Shown piece after piece: positions 41,992 to 51,276 of a stretch of DNA of 64,000 bases (position 1 is the first letter of the stretch; each line of letters starts with the position of its first letter). The notes under the pieces were generated by a model, which did no database searches, had not been told where the DNA came from, and worked only from the letters and a program-made list of their open reading frames with translations. This DNA is from Thiomicrorhabdus sp965602805 (GTDB taxonomy: Bacteria > Pseudomonadota > Gammaproteobacteria > Thiomicrospirales > Thiomicrospiraceae), in contig CBFCZK010000007.1 in the NCBI GenBank assembly GCA_965602805.1, positions 68,231 to 132,230 on the forward strand, given 5' to 3'. Position numbers and translations under genes: made by a program.

Positions 41992-44243
41992 ATTCCAGCA
42001 ATCTAAAACATTTACGCCAAAGCTTAAAACAGCATCACCATCGCGCTTTGGTTATTTTAAGTGGCTCAACACAATGGCAATCGGCACAGCTAAAAGAGCT
42101 ATGGTCACCGCATGAAACAGTACTTTCGATTGGCGCTAATCAGGAAGTCTTCTCTCCTCATCAGCTTAACGCCTCTGTTGAAACACTCGATAGCAAACAA
42201 CTCATTCATTATCTAGGACAAGAATTAGATGGTGTTATTTTGGATGTTTCACAAGGGTTAAGCGCCAACACACTTGGTATTGCTGCGGGCATGGTGAAAG
42301 GCGGTGGGCTATTTGTTTTACTCACGCCGGAGATTGAAGAGTGGCGCAGCCGTCCAAACCCTGACAATGCAAGATTTCTTAACTCTCCGCTTGGCATTGA
42401 GCAGGCACATCCTTATTTTATTGACCATCTCATCCAGCAATGGCAAGCACCCCATCAACAGGTGCTTTGGCTAACCGAAGCAGCAACAGATTCTGCCTTA
42501 AAGACTGAAACCTTTATCCAGAGACTGATTGAACAAGCAAGCAATGCAACGTCGCCAACCAAGGTACCAGCAAAACAAACTTTACCGACCCTTGAGCAGC
42601 AGCAAGCAATACAAGCAATACACAGCGTTGCATTTGGACATCGAAAACGCCCTCTGGTGCTGAGTGCTGATAGAGGCCGCGGTAAAAGCAGTGTCTTAGG
42701 TTTGGCGGCAATCCAATGCCTGCTTGAAGGCAAAAACGATATCGTCCTCACCGCCAGCCGTCTTGATCAGGCAAAAATGGCGTTTAAACATGCTATAAAG
42801 GCCATTATCGAGGCATCTGCAACACTCGACATTCAAATTCAAACAAAACAACCAGGCCTGGTCAGTTTCAATTTTGAAAATCAACTCAAAACCTTTAGGT
42901 TCATCGCGCCCGATCAATTAGTGATAGAGCCCACCTTAGCGGATGTTTTGCTGGTCGATGAAGCCGCGCATCTGCCAACGTCTTTATTAACACAGCTACT
43001 GCACTGTCATCACCGCATGGTCTTTGCCACGACTCTGCATGGCTACGAAGGTTCTGGCAGGGGCTTTGAATTACGTTTTAAAAAGACCCTAACAAAACTG
43101 ACGCCCGATTGGAAAAATCTGCACTTACAGCAACCGATTCGTTGGGCGGAAAACGACCCACTTGAAACGGCAATTAACCAAGCTTTATTCCTGACTCCAA
43201 ACCAACTCGACCCCAAGCTAACCAAAGAATTAAACCTCTTTAAGGAGCAAGATTTAACTCTCCAAGAAGAGAGTATTCATAACCTAGTAGCGGATTCTGA
43301 ATTACTCCACGCGGTCTTTGAATTACTGGTTCAAGCGCATTACCAAACCAGTCCAAATGATCTGCAACAGCTGCTAAGTGCCCCGAACCTTAAAATCATA
43401 ACCGCCAAACAAAATCGTCTATTACTCGGCGTTGTACTCTGTATTGAAGAAGGCAAAATTATGCCAACATCAACTCGTGTTCATGGCCATTTGATGCCAC
43501 AACTGCTCTGTAAAAACTATGCCGCAGCAGACTTCGGTATGCTCTCCACCTGGCGCGTTATGCGCATTGCTGTGCATCCAGAACATCAACAGCAAGGCAT
43601 TGGAAAAAAGCTTTTAAAGGCGTTACAAGAGATTGCACGTCAAGCTCGTATCGACTATCTCAGCAGTAGTTTTGGCGCCAGCAATGAACTACTGCCTTTT
43701 TGGTTTAATCAAGGTTACACGCCACTGCATGTTGGCGTAAAACGCGATAAATCCAGTGGCAGTCACAACGTGGTGGTTACCTTGCCATTAACCCCCATGG
43801 CACAACAAGCATTAGCCTGTATACAACGTGTCTTTCAAGCGCAATTCCCACACACGGTCATCGAGTCCTTGCATTTCGTACCGGCGTCACTAATCTTGTC
43901 GGTTTTAAAAACCTTTCGCTTTAAAACCCAGAAACCACAACTAGAAGCCGCAGCAGTCGCTTATGTCTCACAACAACGTCAATATGAATCGATTAGTGGA
44001 CTGCTCTGGGAGTGGAGTATTCGTAATCCGCAAATCCTCAGTCAAGCCACTCATGCTCAGCAATCCGTTTGGGGTGACAAGGTTATCAAAAAGCAAAGTT
44101 GGCAAGACGCTGCGCACCATAATCATCTGACAGGACGCAAAGGTGTTGAAAAAGTAATGCAGGAAATGCTTACCGAAATTCTTCCCGATTCTCGAAAAAC
44201 TGTCACAAAACGCATATTCCAATCGGGTTTAAGTCAGCGTTAA
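41988..44243 (+). CDS. tmcA: tRNA(Met) cytidine acetyltransferase
   Basis: 751 residues. TmcA makes N4-acetylcytidine at the wobble position of elongator tRNA-Met, combining an RNA-helicase-like ATPase and a GNAT acetyltransferase. Visible: N-terminal DUF1726 part (about 15-185), Walker A SADRGRGKSSVLGLAA (near 225), Walker B VLLVDEAAHLP (near 320), acetyl-CoA site MRIAVHPEHQQQGIGKKLL (near 525), and a basic C-terminal tRNA-binding domain. The start is GTG overlapping the stop of the previous gene (GTGA). It carries an exact iterated palindrome (42851-42862, QPGLV). A terminator follows. Confidence 0.95.
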   Translation: MNSSNLKHLRQSLKQHHHRALVILSGSTQWQSAQLKELWSPHETVLSIGANQEVFSPHQLNASVETLDSKQLIHYLGQELDGVILDVSQGLSANTLGIAAGMVKGGGLFVLLTPEIEEWRSRPNPDNARFLNSPLGIEQAHPYFIDHLIQQWQAPHQQVLWLTEAATDSALKTETFIQRLIEQASNATSPTKVPAKQTLPTLEQQQAIQAIHSVAFGHRKRPLVLSADRGRGKSSVLGLAAIQCLLEGKNDIVLTASRLDQAKMAFKHAIKAIIEASATLDIQIQTKQPGLVSFNFENQLKTFRFIAPDQLVIEPTLADVLLVDEAAHLPTSLLTQLLHCHHRMVFATTLHGYEGSGRGFELRFKKTLTKLTPDWKNLHLQQPIRWAENDPLETAINQALFLTPNQLDPKLTKELNLFKEQDLTLQEESIHNLVADSELLHAVFELLVQAHYQTSPNDLQQLLSAPNLKIITAKQNRLLLGVVLCIEEGKIMPTSTRVHGHLMPQLLCKNYAAADFGMLSTWRVMRIAVHPEHQQQGIGKKLLKALQEIARQARIDYLSSSFGASNELLPFWFNQGYTPLHVGVKRDKSSGSHNVVVTLPLTPMAQQALACIQRVFQAQFPHTVIESLHFVPASLILSVLKTFRFKTQKPQLEAAAVAYVSQQRQYESISGLLWEWSIRNPQILSQATHAQQSVWGDKVIKKQSWQDAAHHNHLTGRKGVEKVMQEMLTEILPDSRKTVTKRIFQSGLSQR
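42851..42862. repeat. Iterated palindrome ACCAGGCCTGGT in tmcA
   Basis: Exact copy, in frame as Q-P-G-L-V, followed by CAGT as in several other copies. Confidence 0.85.
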
Positions 44244-44294
44244 GTCTGTGTTCAGTTGACCCTAAATCGAACTTAAATTGGCCTAATCAACACA

Positions 44295-44330
44295 AAAAAG
44301 CCCGAGTGACGTAGTCAACTCGGGCTTTTT
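44295..44330. terminator. Bidirectional terminator between tmcA and purU
   Basis: Stem AAAAAGCCCGAGT / ACTCGGGCTTTTT with a small internal extension (GAC / GTC); A and T tails serve both convergent genes. Confidence 0.88.
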
Positions 44331-44356
44331 GCATTCTAACGAACGAAAATAACGCC

Positions 44357-45214
44357 TTATGAATCAAAGACCACGGTTTTATTGCCATGAATCAGTACAC
44401 GATCCTCTAGGTGGTAACGCAAGCCGCGCGCCAAAACCGTTTTTTCAACATCACGCCCTAAACGCTTAAGGTCCTCAATCGACTTAGAGTGATTCACGCG
44501 AATGACATCCTGTTCAATAATCGGCCCTTCATCTAAATCTTCAGTCACATAGTGACAGGTTGCCCCAATTAACTTAACCCCACGCGCACTGGCTTGATGA
44601 TAAGGTTTTGCACCCACAAACGAAGGCAAGAAGCTGTGATGAATATTAATGACTTGCCCGGCATAATCGGCACACATCTGTGGTGGTAAAATCTGCATAT
44701 AACGCGCTAAGACAATCATATCCGCACCATATTGCTTAGCTAAGGCTTCAGTTTCCGCAAAAGCTTGCGGTTTAGTGTCTGGCGTAACAGGCACATGGTG
44801 AAAAGGCACTTGATACCACTCAACCATCGAACGTAAATCGTCATGATTGGCAATAACGCAAGCAATCTCACCCGGCAATTCATTCTCATGCCAACGGTGC
44901 AGCAAATCCGCTAAACAGTGCGACTCTTTAGAGGCAAACAATGCAATCTTTTTAGGTTTTTCAGAGTCTGAAATATACCAGCTCATGTTAAAAGCATCTG
45001 CCACGGCCTGGAAACCTTTTTCAAAGGCCTCAAAGCCACCCGCAATCGAACTGGCTAAAATTTCATGACGCATAAAAAACCAATTCTCAGTCGGATCGGT
45101 ATGATGATTAGCTTCTACAATTGAGCCACCTTGCTCTGCGATATAAGCGGCAACCTTTGCAACAATCCCAACTTGATCTGGGCACGAAATAACTAAACGG
45201 TAAACATGACTCAT
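44357..45214 (-). CDS. purU: Formyltetrahydrofolate deformylase
   Basis: 285 residues. PurU hydrolyses 10-formyltetrahydrofolate to formate and tetrahydrofolate, balancing one-carbon pools. The N-terminal ACT domain (about 1-80; YRLVISCPDQVGIVAKVAAY) is followed by a formyltransferase-fold domain (about 88-280) with catalytic IHHSFLPSFVGAKPYHQA (near 190) and ATCHYVTEDLDEGPIIEQ (near 212; Asp). Complete, and convergent with tmcA. Confidence 0.95.
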   Translation of the reverse strand: MSHVYRLVISCPDQVGIVAKVAAYIAEQGGSIVEANHHTDPTENWFFMRHEILASSIAGGFEAFEKGFQAVADAFNMSWYISDSEKPKKIALFASKESHCLADLLHRWHENELPGEIACVIANHDDLRSMVEWYQVPFHHVPVTPDTKPQAFAETEALAKQYGADMIVLARYMQILPPQMCADYAGQVINIHHSFLPSFVGAKPYHQASARGVKLIGATCHYVTEDLDEGPIIEQDVIRVNHSKSIEDLKRLGRDVEKTVLARGLRYHLEDRVLIHGNKTVVFDS

Positions 45215-45554
45215 AACAGCAGACTCTCTTCATAGAAAACAATGCCTATATAATATCAAATGCGCTCAAAACATAGGAAAAAGCTCGATTAATAATTTAC
45301 TCCATCGACAAACGATTAATAATGCCATTATTAATTCACTAAACGTTTCCAGTTAAATTTCTCAACGAACCTGACAATACCAACTTTTCATAAAACCTAT
45401 TCCCCTTAATAATTTCAGACTTATTGCTTATACCTGCCTGTAATGTATTAAGACGAGCTTCCATGCTTTTGACTGATTTTTTAACTCTATTGCGCTATAA
45501 TTGCGCGCTATATTACTCTCCTTTTTCTTTATTTATAGCCACTCGGAAACCCTC
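45215..45554. other. Divergent intergenic region purU / xthA
   Basis: About 340 AT-rich bases with no gene that I can support. TATAAT at 45496-45501 and TTGACT at 45469-45474 could serve xthA, but the 21-base spacer is long. No riboswitch or repeat is recognised. Confidence 0.35.
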
Positions 45555-46376
45555 ATGAAAATCGTCTCTTTCAACACCAATAGCGTTCGCTTACGTTTAC
45601 ATCAACTGCAATCACTTACTGACCGCATTAAACCGGACATTATTGGCTTACAAGAAACCAAAGTTCAAGACCATGATTTTCCAATCGAGGCGCTTGAAGA
45701 GATGGGCTATCACGCCATTTTTATCGGTCAAAAAACTCACTATGGTGTGGCGCTTTTATATCGTAAAGGGATTGAGCTTGTCGACTCCCAAAAAGGCTGG
45801 AAAACCGATGATGAAACTGCTCAAAAGCGCATGATTATTGGTGACTTTAAGTTTGAAAATGGCGAAACCGTACGTGTTGTGAATGGTTATTTCCCTCAAG
45901 GAGAGAACCGTTCCCATGAAGTGAAATTCCCCGCTAAGGTTAAATTTTATGAAGATTTAATGTCTTATTTAGAAACTGAGTGTAATCCTGAACAGGCACT
46001 TGCGGTCATTGGTGACTTTAATATCTCACCAACTGATTTGGATATCGGCATCGGTGAAGACAACCGTAAAAGATGGTTGCGTGATGGCAAGAGCAGTTTT
46101 TTACCAGAAGAGCGCGAGTGGTGGGCACGTTTATTAAACTGGGGATTGAAAGATACCTTCCGTAGTATTCATCCAGAAGAGGATGATATCTTTACTTGGT
46201 TTGACTATCGTTCTAAAGGTTTTGACCGTGAACCACGCCGTGGTTTAAGGATTGATACGGTGTTAGCAACCCCGTCGTTAAATGCCAAAGCGGTGGACTG
46301 TAAAGTCGGTTATGAAGAACGAGGCATGGAAAAACCATCTGATCACGCTCCGATTTGGACTGAGTTTAAACTCTAA
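45555..46376 (+). CDS. xthA: Exodeoxyribonuclease III
   Basis: 273 residues. An AP endonuclease / 3'-exonuclease of base-excision repair. Visible: MKIVSFNTNSVRLRL (start; catalytic Asn), DIIGLQETKVQD (metal-binding Glu near 33), VVNGYFPQGENR (Tyr near 107), VIGDFNISPTDLDIG (Asp/Asn near 150), FTWFDYRSKGFDREPRRGLR and PSDHAPIWTEF (Asp-His near the end). The frame opens earlier at 45501, but the ATG at 45555 gives the normal XthA start. Confidence 0.94.
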   Translation: MKIVSFNTNSVRLRLHQLQSLTDRIKPDIIGLQETKVQDHDFPIEALEEMGYHAIFIGQKTHYGVALLYRKGIELVDSQKGWKTDDETAQKRMIIGDFKFENGETVRVVNGYFPQGENRSHEVKFPAKVKFYEDLMSYLETECNPEQALAVIGDFNISPTDLDIGIGEDNRKRWLRDGKSSFLPEEREWWARLLNWGLKDTFRSIHPEEDDIFTWFDYRSKGFDREPRRGLRIDTVLATPSLNAKAVDCKVGYEERGMEKPSDHAPIWTEFKL

Positions 46377-46464
46377 AAATAGCCTTGAGTGAAGCGCTCG
46401 AGCACAACCATACATTAATAGCCAGCGGTTTTAAATGTACCGCTTGGGTTTATAGGATTTAAAA

Positions 46465-47145
46465 ATGACAGCTGTTATCCACCCACTTAAAGTGGTCCAT
46501 GTCGAAAAACTTGCTCCGCAAATTATTCAGATTTTAATGAAACCTGAGCATCCTATTGCCTATGCATCAGGGCAGTATATTATGCTCGGATTTGACAGCG
46601 AAGACCTTAAGCCTTTCTCGATTGCCTCTGCGCCGCGTGAAGATGGTTTAATCGAATGTCACATTCGTAATCAAGACGACAGTGAGTGGATGCAAGCCCT
46701 ATTTGCCGTACAAACTGGCGACCACCTGGTCATGCAGGGGCCAAAAGACCAGATGCAACTGCAGCCTGCGCATCAACCTATTATATTTGTTGCAGGTGGA
46801 ACCGGATTTGCACCAATGAAAGCCCTGTTGGACTCTTTACTTAAGCAAAATACTGGTGTGCCAATCCATTTTTACTGGGGTGCACGTTCGGTCGCTGATT
46901 TGTACCAACATGACAATATGCTTGCTTTAACACAAACCCATGCAAACCTAGAATACATTCCCGTCATATCTGGTCAAAATGAGCAGTGGAATGGTTTAAC
47001 AGGCCTGGTGCATGAGCAAGTTTTACAGCAACACCCTAACCTAGAGCATAAGACAGTCTATATGTGTGGCCCTTGGCCAATGATGCAACAAGCTAAGCTG
47101 GATTTTTTAGCGGCGGGTATAGATCCAATACATTTTATTAGCTAA
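46465..47145 (+). CDS. NAD(P)H-flavin reductase (Fre/LuxG type)
   Basis: 226 residues of the ferredoxin-reductase fold without an iron-sulfur domain. Visible: QYIMLGFDSEDLKPFSIASA (flavin-binding RxYS-type site is here KPFSIAS, near 49-55), IIFVAGGTGFAPMKALLDSL (NAD loop near 108) and YMCGPWPMMQQAKLD (near 192). Family members such as Fre reduce free flavins or act as electron donors, e.g. to ubiquinone-synthesis or luciferase systems; the partner here is unknown. It contains a one-mismatch copy of the iterated palindrome. It lies 88 bases after xthA. Confidence 0.88.
   Translation: MTAVIHPLKVVHVEKLAPQIIQILMKPEHPIAYASGQYIMLGFDSEDLKPFSIASAPREDGLIECHIRNQDDSEWMQALFAVQTGDHLVMQGPKDQMQLQPAHQPIIFVAGGTGFAPMKALLDSLLKQNTGVPIHFYWGARSVADLYQHDNMLALTQTHANLEYIPVISGQNEQWNGLTGLVHEQVLQQHPNLEHKTVYMCGPWPMMQQAKLDFLAAGIDPIHFIS
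46998..47009. repeat. Degenerate copy of the iterated palindrome
   Basis: AACAGGCCTGGT, one mismatch to ACCAGGCCTGGT, in the flavin reductase gene, read T-G-L-V. Confidence 0.5.
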
Positions 47146-47201
47146 ATTAGTTAAATCTGCTTTAGACTTAGCCAAAGATGAACAACCATAGGGGATTAAA
47201 A

Positions 47202-48182
47202 ATGGATTATTTCAAGCGCAGTGCCCTCATATTTCTGAGTCTATGGGGTCTCTCCCCATTTTCGGCGAATGCGCTTGAATTGACGCCTTTTGAAAGCTGT
47301 TTAAATGAAGTGATTCAGCAAGCGGCGGATGAGATGACGGTTGCTGAAATCAAACAGGCCTGCATCAGCCAAAAGGTGGCGACCAAACCGCTGGAAAAGC
47401 GTCGAATCAGTGAACAGCTGACGGAACAAAATGCCTTTGTACTGACACCACATCATCTCAACTACGCGATTCTTGGGCACTATACCAATGGCGCTAATAA
47501 AGCTCCTTTTGAAGACAATATAGGTCACCCTCTCGACTTTAAAGATCAAGAATTGCAATTTCAATTGAGTTTTAAATTTCCGCTGGCGAAAGATTTACCA
47601 ATTTTAGGTCGAAACATTGATGTTTATGCAGCCTATACCAACCGCTCTTTTTGGCAGTTTTTTGATGACAAAGACTCCATTCCCTTTAGAGAGACCAATC
47701 ATGAGCCTGAAGTCTGGGCGGAGTTTCATGCCGACATGGATTTCTTGGAGTTCAATCTGCATAAAGTCGCCATCGGTTTAAACCACCAATCCAATGGCCA
47801 GTCTGGAACGCTTTCTCGTGGCTGGAACCGCCTTTTTGTGCAAGGATTTCTACAGCATAAAAACAGTTACTTAAGCTTTAAAACCTGGCAGCGTTTTGAA
47901 GAATCAGACGAATTTGATAACAGTTTTGACTATGCAAAATACCTGGGTGATTATGAGATTGAAGCCGCCTATAAATTAGAGGAACACTCTTTTGGTTTAA
48001 CGGTTCGCAATCGCTATTTCGTTAATAAATATGGCTCACTACAACTCGACTATACCTACCCCTTAACGAAACGTTTAAAAGGTTATGTTCAGTGGTTTAG
48101 CGGCTATGGTGATAGCTTAATCGACATGGACAACCACACCAATAAAATCGGCATTGGGATTGTACTTGCTGACCGAATCTAA
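47202..48182 (+). CDS. pldA: Outer-membrane phospholipase A
   Basis: 326 residues from ATG 47202, which follows AGGGGATTAAAA; an earlier ATG (47178) would spoil the signal peptide MDYFKRSALIFLSLWGLSPF. OMPLA forms a beta barrel in the outer membrane and hydrolyses phospholipids when dimerised by calcium. The catalytic block is HQSNGQSGTLSRGWNR (near 195; His, Ser and Arg/Asn as in the family). C-terminal strands end in LADRI rather than a typical terminal Phe. A Cys-rich/helical leader of about 70 residues precedes the barrel (SCLNEVIQQAADEM). Confidence 0.9.
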   Translation: MDYFKRSALIFLSLWGLSPFSANALELTPFESCLNEVIQQAADEMTVAEIKQACISQKVATKPLEKRRISEQLTEQNAFVLTPHHLNYAILGHYTNGANKAPFEDNIGHPLDFKDQELQFQLSFKFPLAKDLPILGRNIDVYAAYTNRSFWQFFDDKDSIPFRETNHEPEVWAEFHADMDFLEFNLHKVAIGLNHQSNGQSGTLSRGWNRLFVQGFLQHKNSYLSFKTWQRFEESDEFDNSFDYAKYLGDYEIEAAYKLEEHSFGLTVRNRYFVNKYGSLQLDYTYPLTKRLKGYVQWFSGYGDSLIDMDNHTNKIGIGIVLADRI

Positions 48183-48275
48183 GAGCCATTTAATAACCAT
48201 ATAAATTTTACTCATGTTGTTATTTTTCATACACAAGGTATCTTGACTATAATAAAGTTTAATTTCTGATGGTGA

Positions 48276-49634
48276 ATGAATATGTCAAGCTTGCTACCCA
48301 TAAAACAACTCTCCTTTAGCTCACTACTGCTTAAGCAGCTTTTTATTGCCATTGGCCTCTCTTTTGCGATTGCGTTACCACTCGTCAGTGTGCCTGCTTA
48401 TATTATTTTAAAAAATAATATTGAGTCTGACATAGAGTCAATTCAAACACTCAGCTACCAAGCCGTTAATGAACATTTAGCAACGGGCTGGCAGCCTCAT
48501 AAAATGAATAGGGTCTATCAATCCCTACGCCAGGAAATGCCTGATGCCGCTTTTTTTCTGCAGAAATCACCGCAGTTTCTTTCCGCTGAAGACGATATCA
48601 TTGACCCATCAACACCTACTACGGCCATTTTTCAGAAACTGATTCATCAGGTAGAGAAAACCGAGCGTAAAGTCATCAACACCAATATTATGAACGGCTC
48701 TATTAATGCGGGCTTACCGATAGTCTTCAAAAACCAATGTTTAGTGTGTCATGCACAACAAGTACAGTCCGGTGAGGTTTATAATGGCGCACTTGCTGGC
48801 ACAATTGTTTTACAAGTTCCCATGTCCATCGACAACGTCTCATCAACAACGATTTTGACTCTTTTCTTTATTTTCTTACTGCTGTTCATAACGATTGCCA
48901 CAGTGATAACGAATAAATTAGTTCACAAAAAATTATTACTGCCGCTGTCAGACCTAAACAGAAGAGTTAAGCGCTTAAAATTATCTTCACACGAACAGCA
49001 CATTGACTGGCAAAGGATTCCACAAGAGATGCTGGAAATTGATCAGATTGATGAAAGCATCAGTGGTCACATCCAGACAATTCAAAGTATCTACGATAAA
49101 TTAGACTCCCTCACGGTCACTGAACATGAGCCTGGATTATTTCATAATGAACGCTATCAAGAAGTCATTAGTTATGAACTGTCCCGAAGTCACCGCTATC
49201 ATCATCCCTTTTCTGTGGTTCTTATTAAGCTGGTCAATGTAAAGGTCTTAAATGCCTCTGCCAAAAACATTGATATGGAAGATTCAGACTCTAAGTACAT
49301 GGTCTTTGGTCAAATATTACACAATGATTCACGAGAAACCGATTTAGCCTTTAGACTAGAAGAGAAGATCTTTGCGATTGTGGCGCCTGTAACGGATGTA
49401 GAAGGGACGATAACCCTTAAAAACGACCTATATAAACGCTTATCTCAAAGTTCCTTACCCGCTAACATCCCAACATCGGTCGTATTACCTGAATATCAAT
49501 TCACTGTTCAGATCGGTTCCGCCACCTTTTCAGAAGATAATAAAAATGCCCAGGCCTTAATGCGCGCCGCCGTTCAAGACATGCAACAATCGGAAGAGTT
49601 GACGGGAACTTATCCGCCTAAAAAAACGCCCTAA
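48276..49634 (+). CDS. Membrane haem-sensor protein with degenerate GGDEF
   Basis: 452 residues. A membrane helix (about 20-45) precedes a periplasmic domain with LPIVFKNQCLVCHAQQVQSG (CxxCH near 154) and VYNGALAGTIVLQVPMS, the pattern of Tll0287-like/DUF3365 covalent-haem redox or gas sensors. A second helix (about 190-210), a HAMP-like linker and a C-terminal domain of GGDEF fold (about 290-440) follow. The catalytic motif is lost: FRLEEKIFAIVAP stands where GGDEF should be (near 360), and no RxxD site is present. It is thus a predicted sensor whose output is not synthesis of c-di-GMP. About 90 bases separate it from pldA. Confidence 0.78.
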   Translation: MNMSSLLPIKQLSFSSLLLKQLFIAIGLSFAIALPLVSVPAYIILKNNIESDIESIQTLSYQAVNEHLATGWQPHKMNRVYQSLRQEMPDAAFFLQKSPQFLSAEDDIIDPSTPTTAIFQKLIHQVEKTERKVINTNIMNGSINAGLPIVFKNQCLVCHAQQVQSGEVYNGALAGTIVLQVPMSIDNVSSTTILTLFFIFLLLFITIATVITNKLVHKKLLLPLSDLNRRVKRLKLSSHEQHIDWQRIPQEMLEIDQIDESISGHIQTIQSIYDKLDSLTVTEHEPGLFHNERYQEVISYELSRSHRYHHPFSVVLIKLVNVKVLNASAKNIDMEDSDSKYMVFGQILHNDSRETDLAFRLEEKIFAIVAPVTDVEGTITLKNDLYKRLSQSSLPANIPTSVVLPEYQFTVQIGSATFSEDNKNAQALMRAAVQDMQQSEELTGTYPPKKTP

Positions 49635-49834
49635 ATAACCTCTAATCACAAGATTAGGGATATAAGTATTCTGTCAATAAAAGGGGGTTCATTGTTAGAT
49701 GCGTTGTTTGGAACATCGCTTGGTATGGTTTTTTAGGTGCGAGGACCATTCCGTAGAAAAGATTTACGTAGTTTGGTCAACGTTATGAACGCAAGCCATT
49801 CAGAAAAAGAGAACCTCTCACCGTGTATAGCGAG

Positions 49835-51019
49835 TTAATCGAGTAGAGAACTGCCTTCTAAGCGCACAATGGCTTCCTTATAGGTTAAAGCCGCTTGATT
49901 ATCCTTACCTTCCGCCTCGTAGCATTGCGCTAGCGCATGATAGGTTTCTACCTCTGGACGAATCTTTAGACTCTCTTGTAGATGACTCTGACCGCGACCC
50001 CATAATTGACTACGACACGCTAAGCGCCCTAAGGATAACAGTAGAACAGGATTTTTTTCTTGGCCTTTCAACCATTTTTCTGCTACTTTCAAGCGTTCGA
50101 ATGCAGGGCCCAGTGTTAGGCGTCCATATTGATACACCAAACGGTCATTCCACTCTCTTTTAATGGATTTCTCTATTAATAAAGCTAAACCGACCTCCTG
50201 AACTCTGCCGATTCTTTGCTCGACGTATTCCACTAAAATTTTCGGAATAATCTTTTGTTTTGAGCTCAATTGCGCCCATAAGGCATCCAAAGTCGCTTCA
50301 TCAATCGCCATGGCCAACTTGCCCGCGATTAAGGTTTGTTCAAGTGCTAACAGTTCAACCTTATCAATTGCACGCGCTTTTTTAATGACCGGTAGCAAAG
50401 CCTCCAATCTTCCCCAAAGCCCTAATTGGCGTAACGCTAAGGTATATTCAGCCAAAACGGTGATGTGCTTAGGATGTTGTTCATGTAATGTTTCTAAAAT
50501 AGTTAATGCAACTTCAGGCTGCTTTTCCGAGAGTAATCGAGCCTCAACTAAACCGATTGTGACGTAATCAGCAACATAGTCTTCACGCGCTTGCTGTAGA
50601 TACTGGTCTCGACGACCGTAGGCCTTTTGGTTATGCGCCATCTTGGCAGCACTCAGGTAATGAACCAAACCGGCTTCACTCTGTTTAGCGCTCTTAATCA
50701 ATTGCTTTTCAGCCGTTTGCCAGTCACCGTACTCTAAGGCAATCATACCTTTGGCCATCGCATTTTCAGCTTTACTGTATTGACGTAAACGCCGACTGCG
50801 ACGCCAGAAAACAGGGAGATGCCAAAGGTTTAAAAGCAAACGTATCAGAAAATAACCCGAGATAAAAGTCACCGCCACGGCAACCACTAAGAAACTCAGA
50901 CTCGTTTCGATAACCCAGTCGTTCCAAACCATGGAAACCTGACCATTGTCATACAGCATCAAGGTCGCTAAACCAGTGCCTACCAAAAAAACAATCGCCC
51001 AAATTAAGATTAATCGCAT
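49835..51019 (-). CDS. hemY: HemY-like inner-membrane TPR protein
   Basis: 394 residues. Two N-terminal membrane helices (about 3-21 and 42-64) with the family stretch VSMVWNDWVIETSLSFLVVA between, then TPR repeats to the end (AENAMAKGMIALEYGDWQTA, near 88; YHALAQCYEAEGKDNQAALT, near 365). HemY (gammaproteobacterial type, not the protoporphyrinogen oxidase) lies at the end of hemCDXY operons; its exact role in haem metabolism is unclear. Here a MITE separates it from hemX, so its expression may be partly uncoupled. Confidence 0.9.
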   Translation of the reverse strand: MRLILIWAIVFLVGTGLATLMLYDNGQVSMVWNDWVIETSLSFLVVAVAVTFISGYFLIRLLLNLWHLPVFWRRSRRLRQYSKAENAMAKGMIALEYGDWQTAEKQLIKSAKQSEAGLVHYLSAAKMAHNQKAYGRRDQYLQQAREDYVADYVTIGLVEARLLSEKQPEVALTILETLHEQHPKHITVLAEYTLALRQLGLWGRLEALLPVIKKARAIDKVELLALEQTLIAGKLAMAIDEATLDALWAQLSSKQKIIPKILVEYVEQRIGRVQEVGLALLIEKSIKREWNDRLVYQYGRLTLGPAFERLKVAEKWLKGQEKNPVLLLSLGRLACRSQLWGRGQSHLQESLKIRPEVETYHALAQCYEAEGKDNQAALTYKEAIVRLEGSSLLD

Positions 51020-51067
51020 GTGATCTTTGATTCCTTTGCTGAAACATTATGAACTCTTAATCACACT

Positions 51068-51226
51068 GAGACCTTTGCACGAGTGGGACGCGAGAGAAAA
51101 ATGAGGTAAAAATTGTCTAAATAAGGCGTAAAACGTAGTTAATAGCGGGCTATTGGCAAGTTTTAGAACGAAATTTAGGCGATTTTTAACCATTTTTATT
51201 TGTGCAGCCACTCGTGCAAAGGTCTC
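51068..51226. mobile_element. 159-bp MITE, copy 2
   Basis: Same element as at 14512-14670: terminal inverted repeats GAGACCTTTGCACGAGTGG / CCACTCGTGCAAAGGTCTC, about five differences in 159 bases, and flanking 5-bp direct repeat ACACT (51063-51067 and 51227-51231). It sits between hemX and hemY on the hem operon and contains no open frame of interest. Confidence 0.88.
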
Positions 51227-51276
51227 ACACTAAAGACTAAGAGGTAAAGTATGGTGTTCGCTTGATTATAACTCGG

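Noticed and set aside
49635..49834. Possible terminator CTAATC / GATTAG (49642-49657) and nearby T-rich stretch
   Set aside because: Only a 6-bp AT-rich stem without a proper T tail; too weak to list as a feature.
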